Assembly: GCF_024746795.1 (NCBI RefSeq)
Contig: NZ_CP080524.1
Coordinates: 1,116,001 to 1,180,000 of the forward strand
Direction of reading: 5' to 3'
Length of the DNA: 64,000 nucleotides
From: Mesorhizobium sp. AR10
Lineage (GTDB): Bacteria; Pseudomonadota; Alphaproteobacteria; Rhizobiales; Rhizobiaceae
Of the stretch, positions 1 to 11,535 are shown in pieces. The notes beneath the pieces were generated by a model. The model was not told the DNA's origin, made no database searches, and saw only the letters and a list, made by a program, of their open reading frames with translations. Each line of letters begins with the position of its first letter. The first letter of the stretch is position 1. Position numbers and translations under genes: made by a program.

Positions 1-2
1 GG

Positions 3-656
3 CCGTCGCCGACGCAGCCTGGCCGTTATGAGATCATCGCCGGCGAGCGGCGCTGGCGAGCGGCGCAGCGCGCCGGGCTGACCGAGATTCCGATCATTGT
101 CCGCGACGTCAACGATCGCACCGCGCTTGAACTGGCGATCATCGAAAACGTCCAGCGTACCGACCTCAACCCGGTCGAAGAGGCGCTCGGCTATCAGCGA
201 TTGATCGACGATCATGGCTACACCCAGGCCGATCTCGGCCAGGTCATCGGCAAGAGCCGCAGCCATGTCGCCAATACGCTGAGGCTGCTGAAGCTGCCCG
301 ACGTGATCCGCGACATGCTTGTCGACGGCGCGCTGTCGGCCGGTCACGCCCGTACATTGGTGACGGCCGAGGATCCGGCAGGGCTCGCCAAACGCATCGT
401 CGAAGAGGGGCTGTCGGTGCGCCAGGCCGAGGCGCTGGCGCAGATGCCAGCGGGAAGCAGCTCGAACGGAGCGCGGCCAGCGGCGAAGCCAGGGGAAAAG
501 GATACCGACACGCTGGCGCTGGAAAAACTGATGACCGACACGATCGGCATGATCGTGGCGATCGAGCACAAGGGGAAAGGCGGCGTGCTGCGCGTGTCGT
601 ATCGGACACTGGAGCAGCTGGATGAATTGTGCCGGCGGTTGAAGCAAGAGCGGTAG
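3..656 (+). CDS. parB: ParB chromosome-partitioning protein (3' part, 5' end outside window)
   Basis: ParB binds centromere-like parS sites near the origin, slides as a CTP-dependent clamp and works with ParA in chromosome segregation. The reading frame is open to the window edge, so the N-terminus is missing. The visible 217 residues start inside the ParB/Srx domain with the GERRW box at about residues 14-18 (CTP-binding region). A helix-turn-helix follows at about residues 73-100 (YTQADLGQVIGKSRS and on), then a charged linker, and the C-terminal dimerisation segment is at about 165-215. An ATG at 201 would give a shorter product lacking the GERR box, so it is not the true start. The gene faces holA tail to tail. 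In many Rhizobiales parA lies immediately upstream; that region is not in this window. Confidence 0.95.
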   Translation, partial: PSPTQPGRYEIIAGERRWRAAQRAGLTEIPIIVRDVNDRTALELAIIENVQRTDLNPVEEALGYQRLIDDHGYTQADLGQVIGKSRSHVANTLRLLKLPDVIRDMLVDGALSAGHARTLVTAEDPAGLAKRIVEEGLSVRQAEALAQMPAGSSSNGARPAAKPGEKDTDTLALEKLMTDTIGMIVAIEHKGKGGVLRVSYRTLEQLDELCRRLKQER

Positions 657-759
657 ACTCTTAGCCGGCAAATTAATGCAAGGTCTTACCATCATCCTTG
701 ATGACCGAAGGTAGGGTTGCTCGAATTCTCCAATTCCATTGTTCTGGGGCGTTTGCGCT

Positions 760-927
760 GCCCCTCACCTGCCTGCCGGCATCCTCTCCCCGTATAGTGA
801 CGGGGAGAGGGGACGCTCTCGTCGATGATTTCGCCAATCACCATTGTTGTAAGAAGCGCGCCGGCGTTGCGACGAGCCTCTTTCTCCCGTTTACGGGGAG
901 AAATGCCCGGCAGGGCAATGAGGGGCG
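760..927. repeat. RIME-like intergenic element, copy A1
   Basis: The parB-holA gap (657-969) is non-coding and mostly occupied by this element of about 168 bp. It is bounded by CCCCTCA and TGAGGGGC termini and holds two internal palindromes: CTCTCCCCGTATAGTGACGG with its inverted partner, and TTCTCCCGTTTACGGGGAGA. The same element recurs in opposite orientation at 28723-28889. These features match the rhizobial intergenic mosaic element type of non-coding dispersed repeat. Short reading frames running through it are shadows. Confidence 0.75.
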
Positions 928-969
928 GCACCGGTTTCAACAATTGGTCGCCCCGACACAAGTTGGCGT

Positions 970-3777
<2,808 letters not shown>

Positions 3778-3779
3778 CC

Positions 3780-4793
3780 ATGCCAAGACGGACAATGATC
3801 GAGGCCATCCGCGACGCCATGGACGTATCGATGGCGCGCGACGAACGTGTCATCGTGTTCGGCGAGGATGTCGGCTTCTTCGGCGGTGTCTTCCGCTGCA
3901 CGCAGGGCCTGCAGGCCAAATACGGCAAGAGCCGCTGCTTCGATGCGCCGATCAATGAATCCGGCATCGTCGGTTCGGCGATCGGCATGGCCGCCTATGG
4001 GTTGAAGCCGTGTGTGGAAATTCAGTTTGCCGACTACATGTACCCGGCCTACGACCAGCTGACGCAGGAAGCGGCGCGGCTTCGCTATCGCTCGAACGGC
4101 GATTTCACCTGTCCGATCGTGGTCAGGATGCCGACCGGCGGCGGCATCTTTGGCGGTCAGACCCACAGCCAGAGCCCGGAAGCATTGTTCACGCATGTCT
4201 CCGGCCTGAAGACGGTGGTGCCATCCAACCCGCATGACGCCAAGGGCCTGCTGATCGCCGCGATCGAAGATCCCGACCCGGTGATCTTCCTGGAGCCGAA
4301 GCGGCTTTACAACGGGCCCTTCGACGGTCATCACGACCGTCCGGTGACGCCGTGGTCGAAGCATGAGCTCGGCGAGGTCGCCGACGGCCACTACACGGTC
4401 CCGCTCGGCAAGGCGGTGATCCGGCGGCCGGGGGCAGCGATCACCGTGCTTGCCTATGGCACGATGGTCTATGTTGCCCAGGCTGCCGCCGAAGAGACGG
4501 GCGTCGACGCCGAGATCATCGATCTCAGGACGCTGCTGCCGCTCGACCTCGAGACCATCGTTGCCTCGGTGAACAAGACCGGGCGCTGCGTGATCGTGCA
4601 CGAGGCGACGCTGACCTCCGGTTTTGGCGCAGAGCTTTCCGCTTTAGTGCAGGAAAACTGCTTCTACCGTCTGGAAGCGCCGGTTGCCCGCATCGCCGGC
4701 TGGGATACGCCTTATCCGCATGCGCAGGAGTGGGACTATTTCCCTGGCCCCGCGCGGGTCGGCCGCGCTCTGCTCGAAACCTTAGAAGCCTAG
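3780..4793 (+). CDS. bkdA2: Branched-chain 2-oxoacid dehydrogenase E1 beta subunit
   Basis: E1 beta pairs with E1 alpha to form the alpha2beta2 decarboxylase that transfers the acyl group to lipoylated E2. The 337-residue protein has the transketolase pyrimidine-binding domain (about residues 4-180; GEDVGFFGGVF, then the FADYMYPAYDQL segment) and the transketolase C-terminal domain (from about 200; LRTLLPLD and HEATLTSGFG). The ATG sits two bases after the alpha stop codon, so translation is probably coupled. E2 starts 17 bases downstream. Confidence 0.93.
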   Translation: MPRRTMIEAIRDAMDVSMARDERVIVFGEDVGFFGGVFRCTQGLQAKYGKSRCFDAPINESGIVGSAIGMAAYGLKPCVEIQFADYMYPAYDQLTQEAARLRYRSNGDFTCPIVVRMPTGGGIFGGQTHSQSPEALFTHVSGLKTVVPSNPHDAKGLLIAAIEDPDPVIFLEPKRLYNGPFDGHHDRPVTPWSKHELGEVADGHYTVPLGKAVIRRPGAAITVLAYGTMVYVAQAAAEETGVDAEIIDLRTLLPLDLETIVASVNKTGRCVIVHEATLTSGFGAELSALVQENCFYRLEAPVARIAGWDTPYPHAQEWDYFPGPARVGRALLETLEA

Positions 4794-4810
4794 AGTTGGG
4801 GAGTCCTGAG

Positions 4811-6115
4811 ATGGGCGAACACATCATCAAGCTGCCCGATGTCGGCGAGGGCGTGGCCGAGGCCGAACTGGTCGAGTGGCATGTCAAGGTCGGCGACCTG
4901 GTGCGCGAGGACGCGGTGCTGGCCGCCGTGATGACCGACAAGGCAACGGTCGAGATTCCCTCGCCCGTCGATGGCGAGATTCTCTGGCTCGGTGCCGAGA
5001 TCGGCGACACGGTGGCGATCGGCTCGCCGATCGTTCGCCTGAAAGTGGCCGGCGAAGGCAATGTCGCCCCGGGTGCAGAAGCGCCCGTCAAGGCCGAGCC
5101 GCCGGTGAAGCTCAGCAGCCCCAAGCCCGAAGCGGCTTCGGCACCGTCGCCCGAGGCAGCCGCAGCGCCGGCGAAACCTGTGCCAGCTCCGGCTGCTCCA
5201 AAAAGCACGTCGCAGACCTCCGTCTCCGGCGCGCCGCGCCCCGAGGGCGAAAAGCCGCTGGCCTCGCCGGCGATCCGCCTGCGGGCAAAGGAAGCCGGCA
5301 TCGACCTGCGGCAGGTTGCGGGAACCGGTCCGGCCGGCCGCATAAGCCATGAGGACATCGAGGCCTTTCTGAAGCGTGGGCCGCAGGTGGCGAAGGTTTC
5401 CGGCCTCGCCCGCAACGATGCGGTCGAGGACATCAAGATCATCGGGCTGCGGCGCAAGATCGCCGAGAAGATGACGCTGTCCAAATCGCGCATCCCCCAC
5501 ATCACCTATGTCGAGGAGATCGACGTCACCGCGCTCGAAGATTTGCGCGCCGCGCTCAACAAGGAGAAGCGCGCAGACCGGCCGAAGCTGACGCTGCTGC
5601 CGTTCCTGATGCGGGCGATGGTCAAGGCGATTGCCGCTCAGCCCAATCTCAACGCGCTGTTCGACGACGAGGCCGGCATCGTCCACCAGCATGGCGGCGT
5701 CCATATCGGCATCGCCGCGCAGACGCCTTCGGGGCTGGTGGTGCCCGTGGTCAAGCATGCCGAGGCGCGCGACATCTGGGACTGCGGCGCCGAGGTCAAC
5801 CGGCTCGCCGAAGCGGCGAAGTCCGGCACGGCGACGCGGGACGAGCTTTCGGGATCGACTATCACCATCACCTCGCTCGGTGCCATGGGCGGCGTGGCGA
5901 CCACACCGGTGATCAATCATCCCGAAGTGGCGATCATCGGCGTCAACAAGATGATGGTGCGCCCGGTGTGGGACGGCACGCAGTTCATCCCGCGCAAGAT
6001 GATGAACCTGTCCTCCAGCTTCGACCACCGCGTCATCGACGGCTGGGATGCGGCGGTGTTTGTCCAGCGGATCAAGACGCTGCTGGAAACGCCGGCGCTG
6101 ATTTTTGTGGATTGA
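4811..6115 (+). CDS. bkdB: Dihydrolipoamide acyltransferase E2 of branched-chain 2-oxoacid dehydrogenase
   Basis: E2 is the core acyltransferase of the complex. In the 434 residues one sees a single lipoyl domain (about 4-80) with the modified lysine in MTDKATVE at Lys44, a long Ala/Pro linker (about 90-140), a peripheral-subunit-binding domain (ASPAIRLRAKEAG to about 186) and the catalytic domain ending in the acyltransferase motif HRVIDG near residue 406. A GGGGAG sequence lies just upstream of the chosen ATG. One lipoyl domain and the gene order alpha-beta-E2-E3 fit BCKDH complexes. Confidence 0.93.
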   Translation: MGEHIIKLPDVGEGVAEAELVEWHVKVGDLVREDAVLAAVMTDKATVEIPSPVDGEILWLGAEIGDTVAIGSPIVRLKVAGEGNVAPGAEAPVKAEPPVKLSSPKPEAASAPSPEAAAAPAKPVPAPAAPKSTSQTSVSGAPRPEGEKPLASPAIRLRAKEAGIDLRQVAGTGPAGRISHEDIEAFLKRGPQVAKVSGLARNDAVEDIKIIGLRRKIAEKMTLSKSRIPHITYVEEIDVTALEDLRAALNKEKRADRPKLTLLPFLMRAMVKAIAAQPNLNALFDDEAGIVHQHGGVHIGIAAQTPSGLVVPVVKHAEARDIWDCGAEVNRLAEAAKSGTATRDELSGSTITITSLGAMGGVATTPVINHPEVAIIGVNKMMVRPVWDGTQFIPRKMMNLSSSFDHRVIDGWDAAVFVQRIKTLLETPALIFVD

Positions 6116-6139
6116 GGGTGATGAGAATGGTCGCCAGAG

Positions 6140-6287
6140 CCCCCTCACCCGGATTGCCAACCGAATTGCAAATGCAATTCGGGGCAATCCGACCTCTCCC
6201 CGAGGGGAGAGGAGGTCGCCGGCGCTGGCGCCAGCCTCTTCTCCCCAGCGGGGAGAAGGTGGCCGCGGAGCGGCCGGATGAGGGGGC
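6140..6287. repeat. RIME-like element, copy C
   Basis: The 199-bp gap between bkdB and the E3 gene is filled by a repeat with inverted ends, GCCCCCTCACCCGG on the left and CCGGATGAGGGGGC on the right. It has inner palindromes GAATTGCAAATGCAATTC and CTCTTCTCCCCAGCGGGGAG. Such an element inside an operon may fold in the mRNA between E2 and E3; whether it ends or stabilises transcription cannot be told from sequence. Confidence 0.7.
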
Positions 6288-6314
6288 CCTTCTTCGCCAA
6301 GAGAGCGTATCGAC

Positions 6315-7709
6315 ATGAAAGAAATCTCCTGCAAGCTGCTCGTCATCGGCGCCGGTCCTGGCGGCTATGTCTGCGCCATCCGTGCCGGCCAGCTCGGCAT
6401 CGACACGGTGATCGTGGAAGTCGGCAAGCCGGGCGGCACCTGTCTCAATGTCGGCTGCATTCCCTCCAAGGCGCTGATCCATGCGGCGGAAGAATTCGAA
6501 AAGGTTTCCCATATGGCCGGCGGCAAAAGCCCGCTCGGCATCACGATCTCAGCACCTGCCCTCGATCTCAGCAAAACCGTCGCCTGGAAGGATGGCATTG
6601 TTAGCCGGCTGAACAGTGGCGTCGCCGGCCTGCTCAAGAAGGCCAAGGTCAAGACCGTGCAGGGCTGGGCGACATTCCGTGACGGCAAGACCGTCGAGGT
6701 CGAGACCGAGATCGGGGTGCAGGTGATCCGTGCCGAGACGGTGGTGATCGCGACCGGCTCGGCGCCGGTCGAGCTGCCGTTCCTGCCGTTCGGCGGATCG
6801 GTGATTTCATCCACCGAGGCCTTGGCGCTTGCCGAGGTGCCGAAAAAACTTGCGGTCGTCGGTGGCGGCTATATCGGGCTGGAGCTCGGCATTGCCTTTG
6901 CCAAGATGGGCGCAGAGGTGACCGTGGTCGAGGCGTTGCCGCGCGTACTGGCGCAATACGACGCCGAGCTGACACGGCCGGTGGTGAAGCGGCTCGCCGA
7001 ACTCGGCATCGAGGTGCTCGTTGGCGCCAAGGCCAAGGGGATTTCGACCAAGGGCGATGCGTTGCTGGTCGAGACGGCTGACGGCAAGAGTGCCAAGATC
7101 GCTGCCGACAAGATCCTGGTCACGGTCGGGCGCAAGCCGGTGACCGAGGGTTGGGGGTTCGAGCAGATCGACCTCGACCGCGCCGGAAAGTTTATCCGTA
7201 TCGACGACCAGTGCCGCACCTCGATGCGCGGCATCTTTGCAATTGGCGACGTCACCGGTGAGCCGATGCTGGCGCACCGGGCGATGGCGCAAGGCGAAAT
7301 GGTGGCCGAGATCGTCGCCGGCCACAAAAGGAGCTGGGACAAGCGCTGCATTCCGGCGGTCTGCTTCACCGATCCGGAGCTGGTCACCGCCGGCCTGTCG
7401 CCTGAAGAGGCAAAGGGTCAGGGCGAGATCAAAATCGGCCTGTTTCCCTTCGCCGCCAACGGCCGCGCCATGACCAAGCTTGGCGAGGAGGGCTTTGTCC
7501 GGGTCGTGGCCCGGGCCGACAATCACCTCGTGCTCGGCATCCAGGCCGTCGGCCAGGGCGTGTCGGAACTGGCGGCCGCCTTTGGGCTGGCGCTGGAAAT
7601 GGGCGCAAGGCTGGAGGATATTGCCGGCACCATCCATGCGCATCCGACGCAGGGCGAGGGGTTCCAGGAAGCGGCGCTGAAGGCGTTGGGGCACGCGCTG
7701 CATATTTAG
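6315..7709 (+). CDS. lpdA: Dihydrolipoyl dehydrogenase (E3)
   Basis: E3 is the FAD flavoprotein that reoxidises dihydrolipoamide with NAD+. The 464 residues show the FAD-binding GAGPGG (12-17), the redox disulfide in [13 protein letters not shown] (Cys43/Cys48), a second dinucleotide-binding motif [10 protein letters not shown] in the middle, the second FAD motif with [15 protein letters not shown], and the C-terminal dimer domain with the catalytic His-Glu pair in HAHPTQGE (His443, Glu448). It follows E1-E2 on the same strand after a repeat-filled gap, so it probably serves the branched-chain complex (LpdV role). The ribosome-binding site is weak. Confidence 0.93.
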   Translation: MKEISCKLLVIGAGPGGYVCAIRAGQLGIDTVIVEVGKPGGTCLNVGCIPSKALIHAAEEFEKVSHMAGGKSPLGITISAPALDLSKTVAWKDGIVSRLNSGVAGLLKKAKVKTVQGWATFRDGKTVEVETEIGVQVIRAETVVIATGSAPVELPFLPFGGSVISSTEALALAEVPKKLAVVGGGYIGLELGIAFAKMGAEVTVVEALPRVLAQYDAELTRPVVKRLAELGIEVLVGAKAKGISTKGDALLVETADGKSAKIAADKILVTVGRKPVTEGWGFEQIDLDRAGKFIRIDDQCRTSMRGIFAIGDVTGEPMLAHRAMAQGEMVAEIVAGHKRSWDKRCIPAVCFTDPELVTAGLSPEEAKGQGEIKIGLFPFAANGRAMTKLGEEGFVRVVARADNHLVLGIQAVGQGVSELAAAFGLALEMGARLEDIAGTIHAHPTQGEGFQEAALKALGHALHI

Positions 7710-7761
7710 GGGACGAGCCGTCGGTTGTCGCAAATCGGCAGAATGTACTAAGTGTCTGTCG

Positions 7762-8634
7762 ATGGGCACCGGACTGAAGAAATACATCGCCATACGCTAC
7801 AACATCGCCGCCCGCTTCAAGCCGAGCCAGTGGGATGGGAAGGGCCGCGCCAATCTCGATCCCGTATGGCTGGTCGAGCGGCTGGCGTTGTTCGACACCT
7901 ATTGCGCGCCGTCCCTTGAAGGCCAATCGCTGAAGGATTTTACCGTCCTGGTCGCGTTCGATGCCGATACCCACGAGAACTACGTCAGGACAGTGTGCAA
8001 TTGTGCGACCGGTGTCGACGTCAAGCCGATCCTTGTCGAGGCTGGCGAGGACCACAATGATCGCTTCAATGCGTTCGTCCAGGCCGACACCGATGCCGAG
8101 TTTGTCGCGCTCACGCGGCTCGACAGCGACGATGCGCTGGCGCCGACCTTCATGGAGCGGGCCGATCACTATGCCCGCACGGAGATCGCCAAAGGCGCGG
8201 TGGATCTGCAACCTTTGTATATTGCCTTTCCGCACGGCCACAATTTTCACGTGGCGACCAATCTCTATACGCACCACGACTATGTGACTTCGGCATTCGG
8301 AACGCTGGTCGAAAAGAGATCGCCGTCGATGAGCGGCATCTATGGTGCGCACCACGCGAAGATGGCGACGATCCACAACACCGTCGTGGCGGCGTCGAAG
8401 GGTGCGCAATGGTGCATTGTCATTCACGACAACAACGCCGCCAATGTGTTGAAGGGAAAGCCCGTCGCGGAGCCATCTTTCACCGTCGGGCGGCCCGGCG
8501 CCGGAACAAAGTCTGGAGAGCCTGGTCGAAAAGGGGCTGTGCCGGGACCGGCGGCGCGGTCCGGCATGGCGCCGCGGACAGCGGACAATTTCTTCCGGTT
8601 TCTGCTCGGACGACCGATGCTGCTGCGGAAGTAG
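7762..8634 (+). CDS. Putative rhamnosyltransferase-like glycosyltransferase (PF11316-type)
   Basis: The 290-residue protein resembles the putative rhamnosyl transferase family, a GT-A-like glycosyltransferase group. A DxDD-type metal and sugar-nucleotide motif is visible (LTRLDSDDA, Asp121/Asp123/Asp124), preceded by a FTVLVAFDADT segment. No signal peptide or membrane span is seen. The last roughly 60 residues (after KPVAEPSF) are Gly/Pro/Arg-rich and look unlike the rest, so a frameshift or a degenerate tail is possible, although no better frame is evident. It stands alone between lpdA and a repeat. The substrate is unknown. Confidence 0.6.
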   Translation: MGTGLKKYIAIRYNIAARFKPSQWDGKGRANLDPVWLVERLALFDTYCAPSLEGQSLKDFTVLVAFDADTHENYVRTVCNCATGVDVKPILVEAGEDHNDRFNAFVQADTDAEFVALTRLDSDDALAPTFMERADHYARTEIAKGAVDLQPLYIAFPHGHNFHVATNLYTHHDYVTSAFGTLVEKRSPSMSGIYGAHHAKMATIHNTVVAASKGAQWCIVIHDNNAANVLKGKPVAEPSFTVGRPGAGTKSGEPGRKGAVPGPAARSGMAPRTADNFFRFLLGRPMLLRK

Positions 8635-8661
8635 GCTGGAAGGCGCCGCCCTTGGAGCGCG

Positions 8662-8815
8662 TGATCTCCCCCCTTGAGGTGGAGATGGCCGGCAGGCCAG
8701 AGGGGGTCGGTCTGACTGGATGCGACCTTCCTTGCGGCATATGGAGGTTAGCGCTCTACGCGCGGCGACCCCCTCTGTCGCCTTCGGCGACATCTCCCCC
8801 TCAAGGGGGGAGATT
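8662..8815. repeat. RIME-like element, copy D
   Basis: Between the glycosyltransferase stop and the next gene's stop lies a repeat with inverted arms: GATCTCCCCCCTTGAGG with GCCAGAGGGGGTC on the left, and GACCCCCTCTGTC with CTCAAGGGGGGAGAT on the right. It fills the convergent gap and could fold into a strong hairpin for transcripts arriving from both sides. Confidence 0.7.
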
Positions 8816-8822
8816 ATGCTGC

Positions 8823-9926
8823 TCAGCTCGCGAGCCGGCTCACCATCTCGTGCTGCGCATAGGCCCGGCCAAACCGGTTGGCCAGAAACGCGTCCAGCGC
8901 AATGTCTTCCTGCTTGATGAAGCCCGTTGCCGGCAGGGTTCCGTCGGCGAGCATGTCGAGCACGGCGCAGATGCCGGACGCCGTGGTGATCTGGATGGCG
9001 CTGCGCACCACATCGCCGACGCGCTTGGAGTAGATCTTGTTGGCGTAGGTTTCCTGCAGCAGGCGGCCGTTCTTGCGGCCACTGACGGTGACGAAGACGA
9101 TGACCACGTCCTGCAGCGTTGCCGGCAGGGCGCTCTCAAAAATGTCCTTCAGCACGTCGCGGCGGTGGCGCAGGCCGAGGTCGTTGAGCAGCGCCTTCAT
9201 GATCGCTGCGTGGCCGGGGTAGCGGATGGTGCGGTAGTTCAGCGTGCGCACCTTGCCCTTCAGGGTCTCTGCCAGCGTGCCGAGCCCTCCGGACGTGTTG
9301 AACGCCTCGTAGGTGACGCCGTCGAGCGAAAATTCCTCGCGCTCTTCCAGCGGCGGCACTTCGATCAGTTCGCCTTCGACGATGGCTTCGCAAGGCTCGC
9401 AATATTCGTTGATGACGCCGTCGGTGCTCCAGGTCAGATTGTAGTTCAGCGCGTTCGACGGGTATTGCGGCAGCGCGCCGACCCGCATGCGCACGCTTTC
9501 CAGCGTGTCAAAGCGGCTGGCGAGATCGTTGGCGACGATCGAGATGAAGCCCGGCGCCAGGCCGCATTGCGGGATGAAGGCGCTCTTGGCCGCGCGCGCC
9601 AATTCCTTGACGCGCCTGGTGCTGACGACATCCTCGGTCAGGTCGAGATAATGCACGCCGGCACTGGCCGCCGCTTCGGCGATGCGTGTGGTCAGGTGGA
9701 AGGGTGCTGCGCTCAGCACAGCGAATTTGCCGGCCAAGGCCGCTTCGAGGGCGCCAGCGACTTCGATGTCGAGCTCCAGCGTCGCCACCGCGACCGGCAG
9801 TTCGGCCGAGCCGAGCTGCGCCGCCGAGCGGTCAATGAGGGTGACATGATAGTCACCGGTGACGGCCAGCATCTCGGCAATGGTCGAGCCGATTTTTCCC
9901 GCGCCAACGACAACAATTTTCTTCAT
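8823..9926 (-). CDS. Saccharopine dehydrogenase-family protein, probable L-lysine 6-dehydrogenase
   Basis: The 367-residue protein has an N-terminal Rossmann fold (GAGKIG at 8-13, and an acidic residue at the end of beta-2, LIDRS) and the saccharopine dehydrogenase C-terminal domain. The segment from CGLAPGFISIVANDLA through TWSTDGVINEY is typical of short lysine 6-dehydrogenase/LYS9-like enzymes that oxidise lysine or saccharopine to the semialdehyde. From memory it resembles the Agrobacterium lysine 6-dehydrogenase, but this was not searched. It is divergent from an Lrp/AsnC-type regulator with a 122-bp gap, the usual arrangement for a locally controlled amino acid catabolic enzyme. The precise substrate is uncertain. 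Confidence 0.7.
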   Translation of the reverse strand: MKKIVVVGAGKIGSTIAEMLAVTGDYHVTLIDRSAAQLGSAELPVAVATLELDIEVAGALEAALAGKFAVLSAAPFHLTTRIAEAAASAGVHYLDLTEDVVSTRRVKELARAAKSAFIPQCGLAPGFISIVANDLASRFDTLESVRMRVGALPQYPSNALNYNLTWSTDGVINEYCEPCEAIVEGELIEVPPLEEREEFSLDGVTYEAFNTSGGLGTLAETLKGKVRTLNYRTIRYPGHAAIMKALLNDLGLRHRRDVLKDIFESALPATLQDVVIVFVTVSGRKNGRLLQETYANKIYSKRVGDVVRSAIQITTASGICAVLDMLADGTLPATGFIKQEDIALDAFLANRFGRAYAQHEMVSRLAS

Positions 9927-10048
9927 GACCGATTCCCTCGCCTTGAATGAACAAGGCGATAGAATCGCAGCTTGCCTGTCGAAAGGAAGCGTGAAATTGT
10001 TCGAAACGAAGCCTCTCTTTGGTCAATATGCCGATAGGATTCGTCGAA

Positions 10049-10528
10049 ATGCTTAGCGACGCCGAACAAGCCCTGTTTTCCATGCTGGGCGGCAATGCCC
10101 GCGCATCAACCGCCGATCAGGCCCTGCTCTCCCTGCTGCGCACCAATGCACGCGCCTCGACTGCCGAACTGGCGCGGCAGCTCGGCGTGTCGCGCACGAC
10201 CGTGCAGAGCCGGATCGAACGACTGGAACAGCGCGGCATCATCACCGGCTATGGCGTCAGGCTTGCGCCCGACTATGAACAGGGGCTGGTGCGGGCGCAT
10301 GTCCTGCTCACCGTTACGCCCAAGCTCGCCGACAGAGTGGTGCGCAGCCTGCAGGCTTTGTTGCCGGTGCGGACGCTGCATTCGGTCAGCGGCAATTTCG
10401 ACATGATCGTCATCGTCGACGCGCCGTCGATCCGGGACCTCGATACGCTTCTCGATGAGATCGGTGCGATGGAGGGGGTCGAGCGGACGTCGTCCTCGAT
10501 CATCCTGTCGACGCGGATCGACCGCTGA
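10049..10528 (+). CDS. Lrp/AsnC-family transcriptional regulator with duplicated N-terminal segment
   Basis: Lrp/AsnC regulators sense amino acids. The 159-residue protein has the HTH (STAELARQLGVSRTTVQSRI) and the C-terminal RAM domain (VRAHVLLTV, SGNFDMIVIVDAP). Before the HTH the first helix is present twice: AEQALFSMLGGNARAST is followed directly by ADQALLSLLRTNARAST. Starts TTG 10019, ATG 10028 and ATG 10049 are in frame; ATG 10049 is preferred because AGGA lies 9 nt upstream and MLSDAEQAL is a normal Lrp N-terminus. It is divergent from the lysine dehydrogenase-like gene and probably regulates it. Confidence 0.85.
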   Translation: MLSDAEQALFSMLGGNARASTADQALLSLLRTNARASTAELARQLGVSRTTVQSRIERLEQRGIITGYGVRLAPDYEQGLVRAHVLLTVTPKLADRVVRSLQALLPVRTLHSVSGNFDMIVIVDAPSIRDLDTLLDEIGAMEGVERTSSSIILSTRIDR

Positions 10529-10605
10529 GCGAGCCTGAGCCCTTCAGCTCACGTGCCAGAAATACGATCGCGTGTAACGGGAGGCGGCCGTGACCAACCG
10601 AAAAC

Positions 10606-10634
10606 GAAAAAGCCGCGGCGAACCGCGGCTTTTC
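10606..10634 (-). terminator. Rho-independent terminator of tRNA-Gly
   Basis: A perfect hairpin AGCCGCGG-CGAA-CCGCGGCT has A and T tracts on its two sides, so on the minus strand it reads as stem-loop plus T run. It lies 26 bases beyond the 3' end of the minus-strand tRNA, where a terminator is expected. It may also stop read-through from the Lrp gene on the plus strand. Confidence 0.85.
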
Positions 10635-10659
10635 GATGCTTGTTTCCCCGAAGGGAAAT

Positions 10660-10734
10660 TGGAGCGGGTGAAGCGATTCGAACGCTCGACCCCAACCTTG
10701 GCAAGGTTGTGCTCTACCCCTGAGCTACACCCGC
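10660..10734 (-). tRNA. tRNA-Gly (GCC anticodon)
   Basis: On the minus strand the sequence folds into a full cloverleaf. The acceptor GCGGGTG pairs with CACCCGC, the D-stem is GCTC/GAGC, the anticodon arm is CAACC-TTGCCAA-GGTTG with anticodon GCC, and the T-loop is TTCGAAT. The 3' CCA is encoded (10662-10660). It decodes GGC and GGU. A promoter and a terminator flank it, so it is a single-gene transcript. Confidence 0.97.
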
Positions 10735-10765
10735 TCGCACGGCTTTTTGGGCCGCAAGCCGAGCT

Positions 10766-10794
10766 TATATGGCCGAAGAGCGTGGCGATTGCAA
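10766..10794 (-). promoter_or_regulatory. Sigma-70-type promoter of tRNA-Gly
   Basis: Reading the minus strand, TTGCAA (10794-10789) and CATATA (10771-10766) are separated by 17 bases and lie about 32 bases before the mature tRNA 5' end. Spacing and position fit a housekeeping promoter; it was not verified experimentally. Confidence 0.6.
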
Positions 10795-10951
10795 CAGGGA
10801 ATTCGCAGGCCTTCCACCGCACCGAGCGGCGCGGACAAGCGTTTTGGATCACGCGTGGCGACCGCAAGGATGGCCTTGTTGCGCGGCGGTCTTGTCTCAG
10901 CGGCATCATTGGCCGTAAACGGCAAGCCTGAACCGACAGAGAAGAACACCG

Positions 10952-11449
10952 ATGCCGAAGACCGAAGCCGAACTTTTCGCCTTTCTCGCCCAACTTGGGA
11001 TCGCCGTTTCGACGCGGCGCCATCCGGCGCTGTTCACGGTTGCCGATTCGCAGGCGCTGCGCGGGGAAATCGCCGGCGGGCACACCAAGAACCTTTTCCT
11101 CAAGGACAGGAAGGACAATTTCTTCCTGGTCAGCGTCGGCGAAGAGGCGGAGGTCGACCTCAAGCAGATCCACCATGTGATCGGCGCTGCCGGGCGTGTC
11201 TCCTTCGGCAGGCCGGAGATGCTGATGGAGTTGCTCGGCGTGGTTCCGGGTGCGGTCACGGTTTTTGGCCTGATCAACGATACGGCGCGAAGGGTCAAGG
11301 TGGTTCTCGACCAGGAGTTGATGGCGCATGCGGTCATCAACGCCCATCCGCTGACCAATGAGGCGACAACGTCGATTGCCGCCGCCGACCTGATCAAATT
11401 CGTCGAGGCAACCGGGCACGATGCTGTTATCTTGAAAGTCTCGGCATGA
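10952..11449 (+). CDS. Prolyl-tRNA deacylase / YbaK-family editing protein
   Basis: The 165-residue protein belongs to the YbaK/ProX editing-domain family, free-standing trans-editing factors that hydrolyse mischarged tRNAs such as Ala-tRNA(Pro). The core pattern is visible: RRHPALFTVADS near the start, a lysine in GGHTKNLFLKD that matches the conserved catalytic Lys region, then VVPGAVTVFGL and HPLTNEATTSI near the end. AGAGAAG precedes the ATG. Length and lack of extra domains point to a ProXp-ala/PrdX-type protein rather than a domain of ProRS. Confidence 0.85.
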   Translation: MPKTEAELFAFLAQLGIAVSTRRHPALFTVADSQALRGEIAGGHTKNLFLKDRKDNFFLVSVGEEAEVDLKQIHHVIGAAGRVSFGRPEMLMELLGVVPGAVTVFGLINDTARRVKVVLDQELMAHAVINAHPLTNEATTSIAAADLIKFVEATGHDAVILKVSA

Positions 11450-11535
11450 TCGCCACATGGATGACGAAACTGGCTTTGTAAAAAAGGACGTTGCGCCGAT
11501 CCGCTGGCCGGTGGTGCAACCGAAAGGGTGACGAC

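Noticed and set aside
4790..6346. 518-residue frame on the minus strand opposite bkdB
   Set aside because: The complete E2 gene with lipoyl and catalytic motifs is on the other strand; the antisense frame shows no family pattern and runs into a repeat.
7709..8640. Possible frameshift near the end of the glycosyltransferase-like gene
   Set aside because: The last 60 residues look odd, but none of the alternative frames gives a more family-like end, so I left it as one gene.
8409..9950. 513-residue plus-strand frame over the lysine dehydrogenase-like gene
   Set aside because: It covers the end of the glycosyltransferase, a repeat and the antisense of a well-conserved dehydrogenase; no start signal or domain.
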